64,000 bases of DNA from Deltaproteobacteria bacterium (GTDB taxonomy: Bacteria; Lernaellota; Lernaellaia; JACKCT01): NCBI GenBank assembly GCA_020633895.1, contig JACKCT010000012.1:66874-130873 (forward strand). The letters run 5' to 3'. The notes beneath the pieces were generated by a model, which saw only the letters and a list, made by a program, of their open reading frames with translations, was not told the DNA's origin and ran no database searches. Below are positions 45,730 through 54,863 of this stretch, piece by piece. The position numbers and the translations under genes were made by a program. Each line of letters begins with the position of its first letter. The first letter of the stretch is position 1.

Positions 45730-45921
45730 CTAGCGGTACGTCGTCTCGCAGGTATCGATGCAGCCTTCCAGGATGGCCGGCTTGTCCTTGTGCAGCTCGT
45801 TGCATTTGTCGATGCACTTCTGCTTCATTCCGCCGGACTCCACCGGCGACTTGCATCCCACGGCAAAGGCCCCCAGCCCGACGATCATCACGGCCATCAG
45901 CACACCTTTCGACCAGCGCAT
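45730..45921 (-). CDS. small lipoprotein with twin CX3C motif
   Basis: A 63-residue precursor with a signal peptide and lipobox AVGC (Cys23). The mature part is about 40 residues and carries CIDKC and, 15 residues later, CIDTC: two CX3C motifs in predicted helices. This suggests a disulfide-linked helical hairpin, as in twin-CX3C proteins. AGGAGG is well placed before the ATG at 45921. Function is unknown. It lies 75 bp upstream of the SGNH hydrolase on the same strand. Confidence 0.7.
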   Translation of the reverse strand: MRWSKGVLMAVMIVGLGAFAVGCKSPVESGGMKQKCIDKCNELHKDKPAILEGCIDTCETTYR

Positions 45922-46120
45922 TCCAATCCTCCTAGGAATTGAGTGACACAAAACTCGGCAAATCTGAATGATCCCCTTGCCATACACCCGCCCGGAAGAA
46001 ATCTCAAGTTCGACCGCGATTTCCTCGAAATCATGGTGGATAACCCGAGCATGATTCGCGTATGATGGCCGCGATTTGTCGCGAACGTGAACCTTTCCCA
46101 ACGACCAGGAGTCGACGCCC

Positions 46121-47680
46121 GTGCCATCTATTCGCCGTCTGCTATTCGCCATGATTTTTGCGGCGCTCATCTCCTCGCCCGCCGCCGCCGAGGACTTTGA
46201 TCCGGTCCTGCATGCCAAGGCCTACGACTATCAGGACTGGTTGATGCAGTGGCATTCGACGGGATTGGGAGCCGTGTCGGACATTCTGTTCACGGACGAG
46301 TCGCGCACCGAAATCGAACGCCTCTGGGGCGGCGGCGACAGCACCGACTGGACGGCGACGTATCTGGTCTCCCAAGCCATGCGCTATCGCATCACCGGCG
46401 AGGCCGAGGCGCGCAGCGAAGTCATCCGCATCGCCCATTACCTGCATATCGTCCATGACATCACCGACGATCCGGGATACCTCGCCCGCATCGCCGCCCC
46501 CGACATGCCGCCCTGGAACCAGGGCGAGTACCAGAACTGCGAGCACTGCTACGCCGGAACCGGCGAATACGAAGGCTACTTCTGGCAGGGGGCCCAGTCC
46601 CGCGACAAATACATGCATTGGTTCTGGGCGCTGACCTGGGCCCACACGACGGTGGATGACGCAGAAATGCGCGCGACCATCGAAGAAGACATGGTCAGCG
46701 TGCTGCAGACGCTCATCGACAACGACTGGACGATTATCGACCCCTTCGGCGACACCTACTCCGCCTCCAGCGTCGGCCCGGACCTGCAACTTACGTTCAT
46801 CCTGCAAACGGCGGTCGTCACCGGCGATCCCTACTGGTGGAATCTGCTGGACACGCACTACGAACTGGTGAAGGGGCAGCTCTACCTGAGCGCGTTCGCG
46901 TACTTCAACAAGTATTTCGACTACTACGCCTTCATCAACAACCAGGCGATCATGCAGCCCATCTTCAGCCTGTGGCCGGACCGGGAGCGGCTCCAGGAGA
47001 TTTATGACATCTGGTACAAGGCCAGCCGCCAATGGACGGTGCATACGCACCAGGCGTTCTTCGACGCGGTGGAATACGGTGTGTGCCGACGGCTGGGTAA
47101 CTGCGATTCGGGCGAGATGACCTACATGGAAAACGACATCGCCAAGGGCCTGTCGGCGATGAACGAAGCGCCAAATTACCAGCGGGCGAGCACGTGTCCC
47201 GAACTGCCGCTGGACCCGTTCTCGGTCTGGGCGGACAACCTGCTCACGAAGCTGCCGTTCCTGCGCAACCTGATCAACATTCAGCCCCAGACCGCCGTCG
47301 CCCATGAGATCGAGGATCGCTGTTGGGTGTCGGTGCTTTGGGAGCGCTCGCCTTATCACACCGAATGCACCCAGGCGGACTTGCCCGAGCATGTCACCCA
47401 CGGCGCGGATTATCTGATCGCTTATTGGATGGGGGTTTATTGGGGCGCACTGCCCGGTGACGGCCCCTACGGCGACGACGACTTCACGGACGATCCGCCG
47501 GCCGATGACGACGATGCCGTCGGTGACGACGACAGCGACACCCTCAATGACGACATCGGCGACGAACCGGTGGATGCCGATGATGACGACGATGACGCGT
47601 CCGCCGCGGACGACGACGAAGCCGCCGACGGCGGCGCCTCGGATGACGATGATGATGACGACAGCGGGTGCGGCTGCTGA
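46121..47680 (+). CDS. secreted protein with acidic C-terminal tail ending CGC
   Basis: A 519-residue precursor with a signal peptide (about 1-23, AAA-EDF). The body (about 25-440) is helical, rich in Trp/Tyr, with repeated pairs of helices reminiscent of alpha/alpha-barrel glycan-active proteins, but I do not recognise a family. From about residue 450 it becomes an Asp-rich tail (DDDD, DDDSD, VDADDDDDD) and ends DDDDDSGCGC. The tail resembles the acidic linkers of the neighbouring lipoproteins but at the C-terminus; the terminal cysteines may anchor or crosslink it. GTG start; AGGAG lies 11-15 bp upstream. It converges with the phosphoesterase lipoprotein. Confidence 0.65.
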   Translation: MPSIRRLLFAMIFAALISSPAAAEDFDPVLHAKAYDYQDWLMQWHSTGLGAVSDILFTDESRTEIERLWGGGDSTDWTATYLVSQAMRYRITGEAEARSEVIRIAHYLHIVHDITDDPGYLARIAAPDMPPWNQGEYQNCEHCYAGTGEYEGYFWQGAQSRDKYMHWFWALTWAHTTVDDAEMRATIEEDMVSVLQTLIDNDWTIIDPFGDTYSASSVGPDLQLTFILQTAVVTGDPYWWNLLDTHYELVKGQLYLSAFAYFNKYFDYYAFINNQAIMQPIFSLWPDRERLQEIYDIWYKASRQWTVHTHQAFFDAVEYGVCRRLGNCDSGEMTYMENDIAKGLSAMNEAPNYQRASTCPELPLDPFSVWADNLLTKLPFLRNLINIQPQTAVAHEIEDRCWVSVLWERSPYHTECTQADLPEHVTHGADYLIAYWMGVYWGALPGDGPYGDDDFTDDPPADDDDAVGDDDSDTLNDDIGDEPVDADDDDDDASAADDDEAADGGASDDDDDDDSGCGC

Positions 47681-47683
47681 CCC

Positions 47684-49129
47684 CTACTTCGTAATCGTGT
47701 AGGAGTCGATCTCCTTGTCGTCCAGGTCGTAGGCCTTGAGCGTCAGCGTCTTGCCGTCGACGGTCACGCCGGTGAAATGATGCACTCCCGCCCACACGGT
47801 GACGTGCTCATAGTCGCGGACTTGGACATCGTCGAGGCTCCCCCCGCCGCCGCCGGAGATGATGTAGTTCACGCCGTTGAGGTTGCCGCGTTCGTAATCG
47901 TGGGTGTGGCCGGAAAAGTAGAAATCGATCCCGTAGTCCTCGAACACGGGCACCAGGAACTGCCGCACCATCCACTCGCCGTCATACCCTTCCCAGCCTT
48001 CGCAGTACGGCGGGTGGTGGGCATAGACGATGACCCAATCGGCGTCGGCCGCCGCGTCGCTTTCGAGCTGCTCAATGAGCCAGCGATATTGATGGCTGCC
48101 GGGATAGTAGAGCCAGGTGGTGTTCAGCGCGATGAAAAAGACATTGCTGTAGGTGAAGCTGTAGTATCCCCACTTGCCGTTGCCCGGGTAATGGAACGAG
48201 TCGAAATAGTAGGGCGAATTGGCGTCGTGATTGCCCACCGAGGGGAAGACGGTGGTGCGTTGGAGCAGATCGGCGGCGGGGGTGAAATACTCGGTGTCGT
48301 AGTCGCCCTTGCGCCAGCCGTCGCCGACCAGATCGCCCACGTGCAGCAGGATGTTCGGCCGCCAATCCAAGGCCGCGGCGGCGACCTGGGTGTGAACCTC
48401 CGGGTGATCCTGCGTGTCGCCGATGACGGCGAATTTGAAAGGCGTTCCCCAAACCGGCGCCGTCGAAAAATCGGCGGTCGAACTTTTCACGCCGCAGGAA
48501 TCGGCGCGGTAGTTGTAGGACGTACCGGGCGCCAGACCCGTTAGTTGCAGGTCGTGCTTGTCCGTCAGCTCGTTGTCCACGACGCGCTCGTCGAGCGTTT
48601 CGTCTTCGTCGTACTCGACGACCGAATTGCCCGCCGCGTCCGTCCGCCACATCACGCGGATGGTCTCCTGCGTCACGTCCTGCAAATACGGCCCGCGCAC
48701 GAACGACACCTCGTCACACTCGACGGGAACGACGTCATCATCGTCATCGTCCCCTGTGTCGTCGTCGGAGGTATCATCATCGGCGGTGTCGTCATCTGAA
48801 GTATCGTCATCTGAAGTATCGTCATCCGATGTGTCGTCGTCGGCAGTGTCGTCGTCCGTCACATCATCGTCGGACGTATCGTCGTCGTCGGATGTGTCAT
48901 CATCTGTGGTGTCGTCATCTGTGGTGTCGTCATCGGTCACGTCATCATCGGACGCGGAGGCATCGTCATCGTCATCATCGCCGCCGCCGCATGCTGTCGA
49001 AAAAACTCCCAACAAAAGCAGCAAAACGAGAAACAGAATGCGAAGGGCATGCGCCGGGATCAATCGGCCGGAAAGGCCATTTATCGAATTCGAAAACGTC
49101 ATCGCCATCCCATCCAAAGAAGAATGCAA
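47684..49129 (-). CDS. lipoprotein metallophosphoesterase, purple-acid-phosphatase-like
   Basis: A 481-residue lipoprotein: signal peptide with lipobox STAC (Cys47), a 2-residue spacer and then about 80 residues of Asp with Thr/Ser every 4-5 residues (about 50-132). Next is an N-terminal Fn3-like region (RGPYLQDVTQETIRVMWRT) and a calcineurin-like domain with AVIGDTQ, HVGDLVGDG, GNHD, YAHHPPYC and SGHTHDYERG. This layout is that of purple acid phosphatase-type enzymes, and the metal ligands are all present. The start is uncertain among Met1, Met8 and Met10; no strong ribosome site was seen. It probably hydrolyses phosphate esters at the cell surface. Confidence 0.85.
   Translation of the reverse strand: MHSSLDGMAMTFSNSINGLSGRLIPAHALRILFLVLLLLLGVFSTACGGGDDDDDDASASDDDVTDDDTTDDDTTDDDTSDDDDTSDDDVTDDDTADDDTSDDDTSDDDTSDDDTADDDTSDDDTGDDDDDDVVPVECDEVSFVRGPYLQDVTQETIRVMWRTDAAGNSVVEYDEDETLDERVVDNELTDKHDLQLTGLAPGTSYNYRADSCGVKSSTADFSTAPVWGTPFKFAVIGDTQDHPEVHTQVAAAALDWRPNILLHVGDLVGDGWRKGDYDTEYFTPAADLLQRTTVFPSVGNHDANSPYYFDSFHYPGNGKWGYYSFTYSNVFFIALNTTWLYYPGSHQYRWLIEQLESDAAADADWVIVYAHHPPYCEGWEGYDGEWMVRQFLVPVFEDYGIDFYFSGHTHDYERGNLNGVNYIISGGGGGSLDDVQVRDYEHVTVWAGVHHFTGVTVDGKTLTLKAYDLDDKEIDSYTITK
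48725..48985 (-). repeat. in-frame acidic repeat region (DDDTS-type units)
   Basis: The minus strand encodes tandem units of about 15 bp reading GAC/GAT x3 then ACx and a variable codon. It translates to DDDTS, DDDTA and DDDVT. This is coding low-complexity sequence, not a CRISPR. Similar coding repeats occur at 54610-54780 (minus) and 55193-55425 (plus). Confidence 0.85.
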
Positions 49130-49318
49130 GTAAGCGTGGGATCTTCGTCGGATCGGCGCGCCAAATCAAGAAGAAATCGTCCGTCTCCCGCGCAAAACAT
49201 CATGTCGTCATCGGCGACCGTCGGCGCTTGACGCTCCCCGTCCGGCGCGGAATGATACCGGCACCATGCCGATCACCCCGATGCTCACAACGCGCCCGAG
49301 GCGCCTCGGTACGCCCAC

Positions 49319-50245
49319 GTGACGCGCGACTTGCCTAGCGAAGCCCGGCGGTGGACCTGCCCGGTTTGCGGATCGGATCGGACGTCGCCGTGGAAGCGCG
49401 AGAACGTGATCACCGACCTGTCGCCGGATCATTTCCGGATCACCGACGCGACCTACGGCCAGACCCTGCCGCTGGTGCGTTGCGAGGATTGCGGTTTCGG
49501 GTTTGCCGATCCGCCGTACATGGCCGATCTGGTGTCGTACTACGAACGCCTCACCGACGATCAATACATCGACACGCAAGACACCCGCACGATGCAGATG
49601 CAGCGCATTGTCGAGAAGGCGCGAAAGTTCGCGCCGGGGGCCGAGACGGCGTTGGATGTCGGCGCGGGGGTCGGGGCTTTGGTCAACGAATGCCGCCAAG
49701 CCGGTTTGGAGGCGGTGGGCATCGAACCGAGCCGGGCCTTCGCGGAAACGGCGAAGCAGCTTTACGACGTCGATTTGATCTCCGACGTGCTGCCCTCCCA
49801 ACAACTTACCGGACGAACGTTCGACATCGTCTTTCTCGTGGACGTCATCGAGCACGTGGGCGATCCGGTGGCGCTGCTGGGATATTGCCGCGATCTGCTG
49901 TCGCCCAGCGGGGTCTTGGTGGTCGTCACGCCGGATGCCCAAAGCCTGGCGACGCGCCTGCTGCGTTTCGGATGGTGGCATTTTCGCGTCGCCCATGTGG
50001 GATATTTTAATCGCCGCGCTTTCGGGATCGCCGCGCAACGGGCGAAGCTGGAAATCCTGCGCACCGAGCGGGCCAAGTGGTACTTCGAAGGCACGTACCT
50101 GGCCGAACGCCTCACGCGCTATCCCCTGCTCGCCCCCTTCGCGAAGCTGCTGCTGGGCAGCGGCCTGGGGCGACGCCTCTTGCGGGTGACGATCCCTTTG
50201 AACCTGTTCGACTCCCACCTCTTCTTCCTGCGGATCGCGCGTTGA
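49319..50245 (+). CDS. SAM-dependent methyltransferase with N-terminal zinc ribbon
   Basis: A 308-residue protein. The N-terminus has a zinc ribbon of CPVC (14-17) and CEDCG (about 55-59). The class I methyltransferase core follows: ALDVGAGVGAL (motif I), GIEPS, VDVIEHVGDP and SPSGVLVVVTPD. This architecture is shared by methyltransferases of surface-glycan clusters. It starts with GTG without a good ribosome site. The stop overlaps the TTG start of the UbiA gene (TTGA). It is the first gene of a three-gene glycan-type operon, so its target may be a sugar or lipid-linked sugar. Confidence 0.85.
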   Translation: MTRDLPSEARRWTCPVCGSDRTSPWKRENVITDLSPDHFRITDATYGQTLPLVRCEDCGFGFADPPYMADLVSYYERLTDDQYIDTQDTRTMQMQRIVEKARKFAPGAETALDVGAGVGALVNECRQAGLEAVGIEPSRAFAETAKQLYDVDLISDVLPSQQLTGRTFDIVFLVDVIEHVGDPVALLGYCRDLLSPSGVLVVVTPDAQSLATRLLRFGWWHFRVAHVGYFNRRAFGIAAQRAKLEILRTERAKWYFEGTYLAERLTRYPLLAPFAKLLLGSGLGRRLLRVTIPLNLFDSHLFFLRIAR

Positions 50246-51240
50246 ACAATCCGCTGCATTACCCCTGGGTCGAACTGCGGCAACATTCCCATGCGCCGAC
50301 ACTCGCCGGCCATTTTCGCATCATGCGGCTGGACCACTGGATCAAGAACGTCTTCGTTCTCCCGGGGATCGTGATCGCCATCGCTTTCACGCAGGTTCCA
50401 CTGACGACGCAGGTCGCTCTGAACATCGTCCTCGGCATTTTGGCCGTCGGCCTGGTGACATCCAGCAACTACGTTCTCAATGAAATTCTCGACAGCCCTT
50501 ACGACCGCTGGCACCCCTCCAAAAAATCGCGCCCGGTGCCCGGCGGACAGGTCAACATCCCGGTCGGCGGACTGCAATGGATGGCGTTGTTCGCGGCCGG
50601 AGCGCTTCTCGCCCGCGCGGTGAACGTGCAGTTATTTTATCTGCTGACGTTGTTGTGGATCATGGGATGCATCTACAACGTGCCGCCGCTGCGTTCCAAG
50701 GAATGGCCGTATCTGGATGTGATCTCCGAGGCGGTCAACAACCCCATTCGCCTGATGGCCGGTTGGTACATGGTCGACGGCGCCACCTGGCCGCCGGGGT
50801 CGTTGCTCGCGGCGTATTGGATGGTCGGCTGCTATTTCATGGCGATCAAACGCTTTTCCGAACTGGTGAATCTTTCGGACGACGAACGGGCATCGATGGG
50901 GAAGTACCGAACCTCGTTTCAATATTACACGCCGACGCGGTTGCTCATTTCGATTGTGTTTTACGGGTCGGCGAGCATGCTGTTTCTCGGCGTGTTCATC
51001 ATGCGCTATCGGATGGAGCTGATTCTGTCGTTCCCGTTGATTGCGTTGGTTATGGCGCAGTATCTGAACATCGGTTTCAAGCCCGACAGTTCGGCCCAAA
51101 ATCCGGAAAAACTCTACAAGGAATTCGGGCTGATGGTTACGCTGGCGGCTTGCTCGATTTTGATCGTCTGCCTATTTTTCATGGACATTCCCTGGATTCA
51201 CGACTTTTTCGCGCCGTCTTTCCCCTACATGGCGAACTAG
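50242..51240 (+). CDS. UbiA-superfamily prenyltransferase, DPPR-synthase-like
   Basis: A 332-residue polytopic membrane protein. MRLDHWIKN (28-36) and NEILDSPYDRWHPSKKSRPVP (Asn80, Asp84, Asp88) match the first Asp-rich motif of decaprenyl-phosphate phosphoribosyltransferases, which attach phosphoribose to polyprenyl phosphate. A second Asp-rich region (NLSDDER) follows. Such enzymes make precursors of polyprenyl-phosphoryl pentoses used by GT-C transferases. It begins with TTG overlapping the methyltransferase stop and is followed after 13 bp by the GT-C gene. The alternative start is the internal Met28 (MRLDHW). Confidence 0.8.
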   Translation: MNNPLHYPWVELRQHSHAPTLAGHFRIMRLDHWIKNVFVLPGIVIAIAFTQVPLTTQVALNIVLGILAVGLVTSSNYVLNEILDSPYDRWHPSKKSRPVPGGQVNIPVGGLQWMALFAAGALLARAVNVQLFYLLTLLWIMGCIYNVPPLRSKEWPYLDVISEAVNNPIRLMAGWYMVDGATWPPGSLLAAYWMVGCYFMAIKRFSELVNLSDDERASMGKYRTSFQYYTPTRLLISIVFYGSASMLFLGVFIMRYRMELILSFPLIALVMAQYLNIGFKPDSSAQNPEKLYKEFGLMVTLAACSILIVCLFFMDIPWIHDFFAPSFPYMAN

Positions 51241-51253
51241 AGGTCGACCCGAG

Positions 51254-52792
51254 GTGCATCAATCCCAACCGACACCATGGAATCCGGAAAAACTCGCGAG
51301 GGCGTGGTTTGTCTTCGCCGTCGTGCTGACGCTCGTCTGGTCGACCCTGCGCCTCGCCGACGGCTTCCAAGGCCCCCATTCCTACGTCTCGGGCCACTTC
51401 TCCGTGATGGCGCAGAATTTCGCGAAAGAAGGCGTCGTTTCGCTTCGCGGCGTTCCCGTCCAGGAAAACACGCCCTACGGCGACACCATCAATTACTACA
51501 CCCACTGGCCGCCGCTGTTCCCCATCGTTTTGGGCGTCGTCTTTCGAATATTCGGCGCCACCGCGAACGTGGCGCTGGTGTTCGTGCTGTTGCTCATGTT
51601 CGCCAACACGTTCCTGGTCGTCGCGACGCTGCGCCGTTTCCTGAGCCCCACCGCCGGATATTTCGGGGGAATGGTCTTTCTGGCGGCGCCGATTGTCATG
51701 AAATACGGGGCGTTCGTGCTGCATCTGCATTTGGCGTTTTTTTGGACGCTGATCGCCCTCTACGCGCTTGCCGACGTCATTTCCGACGAAGCGAAGCGCC
51801 ACCGGCTCGTCCCGGGACTCGTCGCCGTCGTCCTGGCGCAATGGACGTCGTGGGAGCCGTCGCTTGTGTTTGCCGGAGCATTGATCGGCGCCGTCCTCTG
51901 GGGCGATCAGCGTCAGCGAAAAGTCGCGGCCTATTTCTTCGCGGCGTCGTTCCTCGGCGCGGTGAGTGTGGTGGCATATTATTTCGCCGTCAGCCCGGCC
52001 TTGCGTCAGGACCTTTGGGAAGTCGCGCGATTTCGCCTCGGACTGTCGTCGACCATCAACGCCGCCAGCGCCGTCAAATCCCCGACCTTCGCCGAAGTGC
52101 TCTCCCGCTATTCGCTCTACTTCGCCCAAGTCGAACAATTCGGTTTTCTCTGCGTGGCGTTACTGGCCGGATATCTCGCGGCGGCGCGACGCAAAGTGGG
52201 CCACGTCGGGATCGCTTGCGCAACGCTGGGTTGGGCAGCGCTGTGGTTGGGCTGGTCGGTCGTTTTGAAAAACCATGTATATTTTCACGAGTATCAGGTC
52301 TGGATTTCGGTGCCCGCATGCGCGATGGCGGCGGGTGTCGTCGCCCATTTCCTCGCCGAGCGAGCCGAAACATCCCAAGACGAAAGCCTGCGGGCGACTC
52401 TTTCCGTGGCCGTGGCCGTGGTGATTCCGATCGTGATCCTGAAATCCCTTATCGGATTCACCGCTGTGCAATTGCGCGTCGACCATGGAGACGACCGGCT
52501 CATCGCGTTCGCCAAAGAGGTTCGCGATCACACGGAGGAAGGGTCCATCGTCGTGAGCGATGCGTTGGAGATGGTCCCGGCGTTTTACGCGGACCGTCAT
52601 GTCGTCGGGTCCGTCGCGGATACGGTCGCGGCGGACAAGGCCATCGCGAACGCGCGCCGGGAATACGGCCCGGTCACGCCGATCTACTTCGCGGTCGTCG
52701 CGCCGTTGGGGAACGACGCGGCGGCGGCGCTGGGACGGCGCTATCCCCTGGTTTACCGATCGGAAGCGGCGACAATCTTCCGCGCCCCCTGA
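51254..52792 (+). CDS. GT-C type glycosyltransferase (GT39/ArnT-like)
   Basis: A 512-residue membrane protein with about 10-11 TM segments. The first periplasmic loop has SGHFSVMAQNFAKEG followed by YTHWPPLFPIVLG, a layout seen in PMT/ArnT-type GT-C enzymes that use lipid-phosphate-linked sugars. A C-terminal soluble domain (about 395-510) holds DGD..IAFAKEVRDHTEEGS and EMVPAFYADRHV. It starts with GTG and lies 13 bp after the UbiA gene. It likely transfers a sugar from a polyprenyl-phosphate carrier to an acceptor on the outer face of the inner membrane; the acceptor is unknown. Confidence 0.78.
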   Translation: MHQSQPTPWNPEKLARAWFVFAVVLTLVWSTLRLADGFQGPHSYVSGHFSVMAQNFAKEGVVSLRGVPVQENTPYGDTINYYTHWPPLFPIVLGVVFRIFGATANVALVFVLLLMFANTFLVVATLRRFLSPTAGYFGGMVFLAAPIVMKYGAFVLHLHLAFFWTLIALYALADVISDEAKRHRLVPGLVAVVLAQWTSWEPSLVFAGALIGAVLWGDQRQRKVAAYFFAASFLGAVSVVAYYFAVSPALRQDLWEVARFRLGLSSTINAASAVKSPTFAEVLSRYSLYFAQVEQFGFLCVALLAGYLAAARRKVGHVGIACATLGWAALWLGWSVVLKNHVYFHEYQVWISVPACAMAAGVVAHFLAERAETSQDESLRATLSVAVAVVIPIVILKSLIGFTAVQLRVDHGDDRLIAFAKEVRDHTEEGSIVVSDALEMVPAFYADRHVVGSVADTVAADKAIANARREYGPVTPIYFAVVAPLGNDAAAALGRRYPLVYRSEAATIFRAP

Positions 52793-52839
52793 GCTCATTT
52801 CGCGACAACACCAAATAAAACCAAATAAAAATGCCGAAC

Positions 52840-52867
52840 AAAAACCCCACGGCATACGCCGTGGGGT
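52840..52867. terminator. bidirectional terminator between GT-C and phosphoesterase genes
   Basis: ACCCCACGGC (52844-52853) and GCCGTGGGGT (52858-52867) form a perfect 10-bp stem with an ATAC loop. A-residues at 52840-52843 provide the T-run on the minus strand, where it follows the phosphoesterase gene. It may also stop the plus-strand operon. Confidence 0.85.
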
Positions 52868-52898
52868 CGTTTGATTTTGAACTGCCGGGACGGTGCGT

Positions 52899-54863
52899 TT
52901 AGTCGATCGCCTCGATGGACTGGTCATCCAGGCCGATGCGCACCGTGCCGATGTACGGCCGCTGCCACCAATACTCCTGCAGCACATTGCCGACCAGCCC
53001 CAGTAGGCCGCCGACAAGAGACGTGGTCTCCGACACCGCCGCGTCCGACCCCGGTTCGATCAGCGGACGATTGCGGACCTTCTCGGCGAAGGTGATCTGA
53101 TCCATGAAAAAGCGGAAATATTCCAGCGTCCCGGCCTGCTCCATTTTGACGAAGGCGTGGGCCGCGCCGAACTGAATATCGATGGTCGCGAAGACAAAGT
53201 CGTACATGGACATCGCCTTGAACGTTTCCACCGACAGCCCCGCCCCTTCGATTTTTTCGTCCAGCGACGATGCGGCAACGGCCGACCCGGCGGTCTCCTC
53301 CAGCCATTCGCCCGACTCCAGCGAGGCCAGGTCCAGACTCTTTCCCGCCTCGGTGAGCTGCATCAGGCTGTAGAGCGGGATGACCTTGAGGGCGTCGAGC
53401 AGCGAATCGCCGATCTTCGTGGTGATCATGTTGCGGAAGGTGCGGTTGACGAATTCGTCGAAGGTCGCGGATTGCTCCACCTCGAATTTTTCGAAGGGGT
53501 AGTCGCCTGCGGCGGCAAAGGACTTGTAGTCGTCGATGTAGCGATCCCAGTTGGGCACGTCGCGCACGACGATCGTCTCGACCTGCATCGTCCGGGCATC
53601 CTCGAAGGTGAGCATGCGATAGGCGACGGGGTAGTTCGTCAGCGCCGGCGCCTGAATGTCGATCATGCGGTGCTTGCCCTTTTCGGTGACGGAAATGTAG
53701 TTCATATGCAGGTGCCCGCTGACATACAGGCCCATGCCCATCTTCGCCAGTTCCTCGGCCGACTGCTTCGTGTTGAACACCAGCTCGTCGAACACGCCGC
53801 CGAGATAGTCGAAGGTCAGGCCGACCAGCGGATCGCCCAGGTTGTGATGGCCGAACGCGATGACCGATTTGCCCTGCTTGGCGGCCCGGTCGTAAACATC
53901 CCACATCCAGTCCCAGGACCGGGGCTTGGCGCGCTTGAAGTTGTCCGGCTCCCAGCCCGAGCCGCCGCCGTTGGTCGAAAAGCCGTTCGTATCCAGCACG
54001 AGCACCCAGACATCCTCGAACGGCTCGAACACATAGGTGAACTGCGTCTGCGTGACGCACTCCCCGTCCGGCTCCAGCGTGCCGCAGCCGTTTTCCGTGG
54101 CCGGTCCGCGCTCGTAAAAGAGGTATTCCTCCGGGTTGCCGTCGTGCTCGGTGGCGCTCATGCCGAAGGGCGCGAACATCTCCGCCATTTCCTCGGCGCC
54201 CAGATGTTCGGTCCAATAGTTGTCCAACGTGTCGCCGCCGAACAGCGGCACCGAGCCCGGTCGGCCCGAGTCGACGAATTCGGTGTCGTCGAAATCGTGA
54301 TTGCCTCGCACGTAGATGAAGTCGATCCCGTAGTCTTCCTCGAACTCCTTCATCTCCTTGGTGATCGCGGCATAAACGGCCCGTTCGACCGACCGGGAGA
54401 AGTCGCCGTTGATAAGGATATATCGCGCGCCGCGATCGATCGCGTCATGCACCGCCGCGCGGAAGATATCGGGGATCTCGTTGCGGATGTACTCCAGCGG
54501 CTCATGCACCATCAGCGCCGGGTAGTCGGGCGTCTGCTTGTCGTCACCGAGTTCGGTTTCGGGATACCAGGCGTGAATGTCGGAAATGACCGCGATCTTA
54601 GGCAAGCCGTCGTCGTCGTCATCCACGGAATCGTCGTCGGCCGTGTCGTCGTCAACGGTATCGTCGTCAACAGTATCGTCGTCGGTCGTATCGTCGTCCG
54701 AGGTGTCGTCATCATCATCCGTGTCATCGTCCGACGTGTCGTCGTCCGTGCTCGCGGACGAATCGTCATCGTCGTCATCGCCGCAAGCCGCGGCCGAGGC
54801 GACGATCAACGCCGACAGGGCGGCCAACACCAGGATCCACCGGGTGAACTTCTCAAAACGCAT
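52899..54863 (-). CDS. lipoprotein metallophosphoesterase
   Basis: A 654-residue lipoprotein: signal peptide with lipobox AAAC (Cys27), an acidic Thr/Ser-spaced linker (about 28-86), and a calcineurin-like domain with VISDIH (Asp95, His97), NGDFS, RGNHDFDD, AFGHHNLGD and VSGHLHM. All six metal-ligand blocks are present. A C-terminal helical extension of about 230 residues follows; I do not recognise it. The ATG at 54863 has GGAG upstream; a longer frame to 54938 is unlikely. It is divergent from the GxGYxYP lipoprotein gene, which has the same kind of linker. Confidence 0.83.
   Translation of the reverse strand: MRFEKFTRWILVLAALSALIVASAAACGDDDDDDSSASTDDDTSDDDTDDDDDTSDDDTTDDDTVDDDTVDDDTADDDSVDDDDDGLPKIAVISDIHAWYPETELGDDKQTPDYPALMVHEPLEYIRNEIPDIFRAAVHDAIDRGARYILINGDFSRSVERAVYAAITKEMKEFEEDYGIDFIYVRGNHDFDDTEFVDSGRPGSVPLFGGDTLDNYWTEHLGAEEMAEMFAPFGMSATEHDGNPEEYLFYERGPATENGCGTLEPDGECVTQTQFTYVFEPFEDVWVLVLDTNGFSTNGGGSGWEPDNFKRAKPRSWDWMWDVYDRAAKQGKSVIAFGHHNLGDPLVGLTFDYLGGVFDELVFNTKQSAEELAKMGMGLYVSGHLHMNYISVTEKGKHRMIDIQAPALTNYPVAYRMLTFEDARTMQVETIVVRDVPNWDRYIDDYKSFAAAGDYPFEKFEVEQSATFDEFVNRTFRNMITTKIGDSLLDALKVIPLYSLMQLTEAGKSLDLASLESGEWLEETAGSAVAASSLDEKIEGAGLSVETFKAMSMYDFVFATIDIQFGAAHAFVKMEQAGTLEYFRFFMDQITFAEKVRNRPLIEPGSDAAVSETTSLVGGLLGLVGNVLQEYWWQRPYIGTVRIGLDDQSIEAID

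Noticed and set aside
48725-48985. Regularly spaced repeats resembling a CRISPR array
   Set aside because: The repeats are in frame and encode DDDTS-type units of a lipoprotein linker; units are only about 15 bp and there are no unique spacers.
48558-49133. Plus-strand ORF encoding Ser/Val repeats across the acidic linker
   Set aside because: It is the antisense shadow of the Asp-rich coding repeat and has no independent support.
52811-52830. CCAAATAAAA direct repeat as an att site or iteron
   Set aside because: Only two adjacent 10-bp AT-rich copies in a terminator region; most likely slippage.
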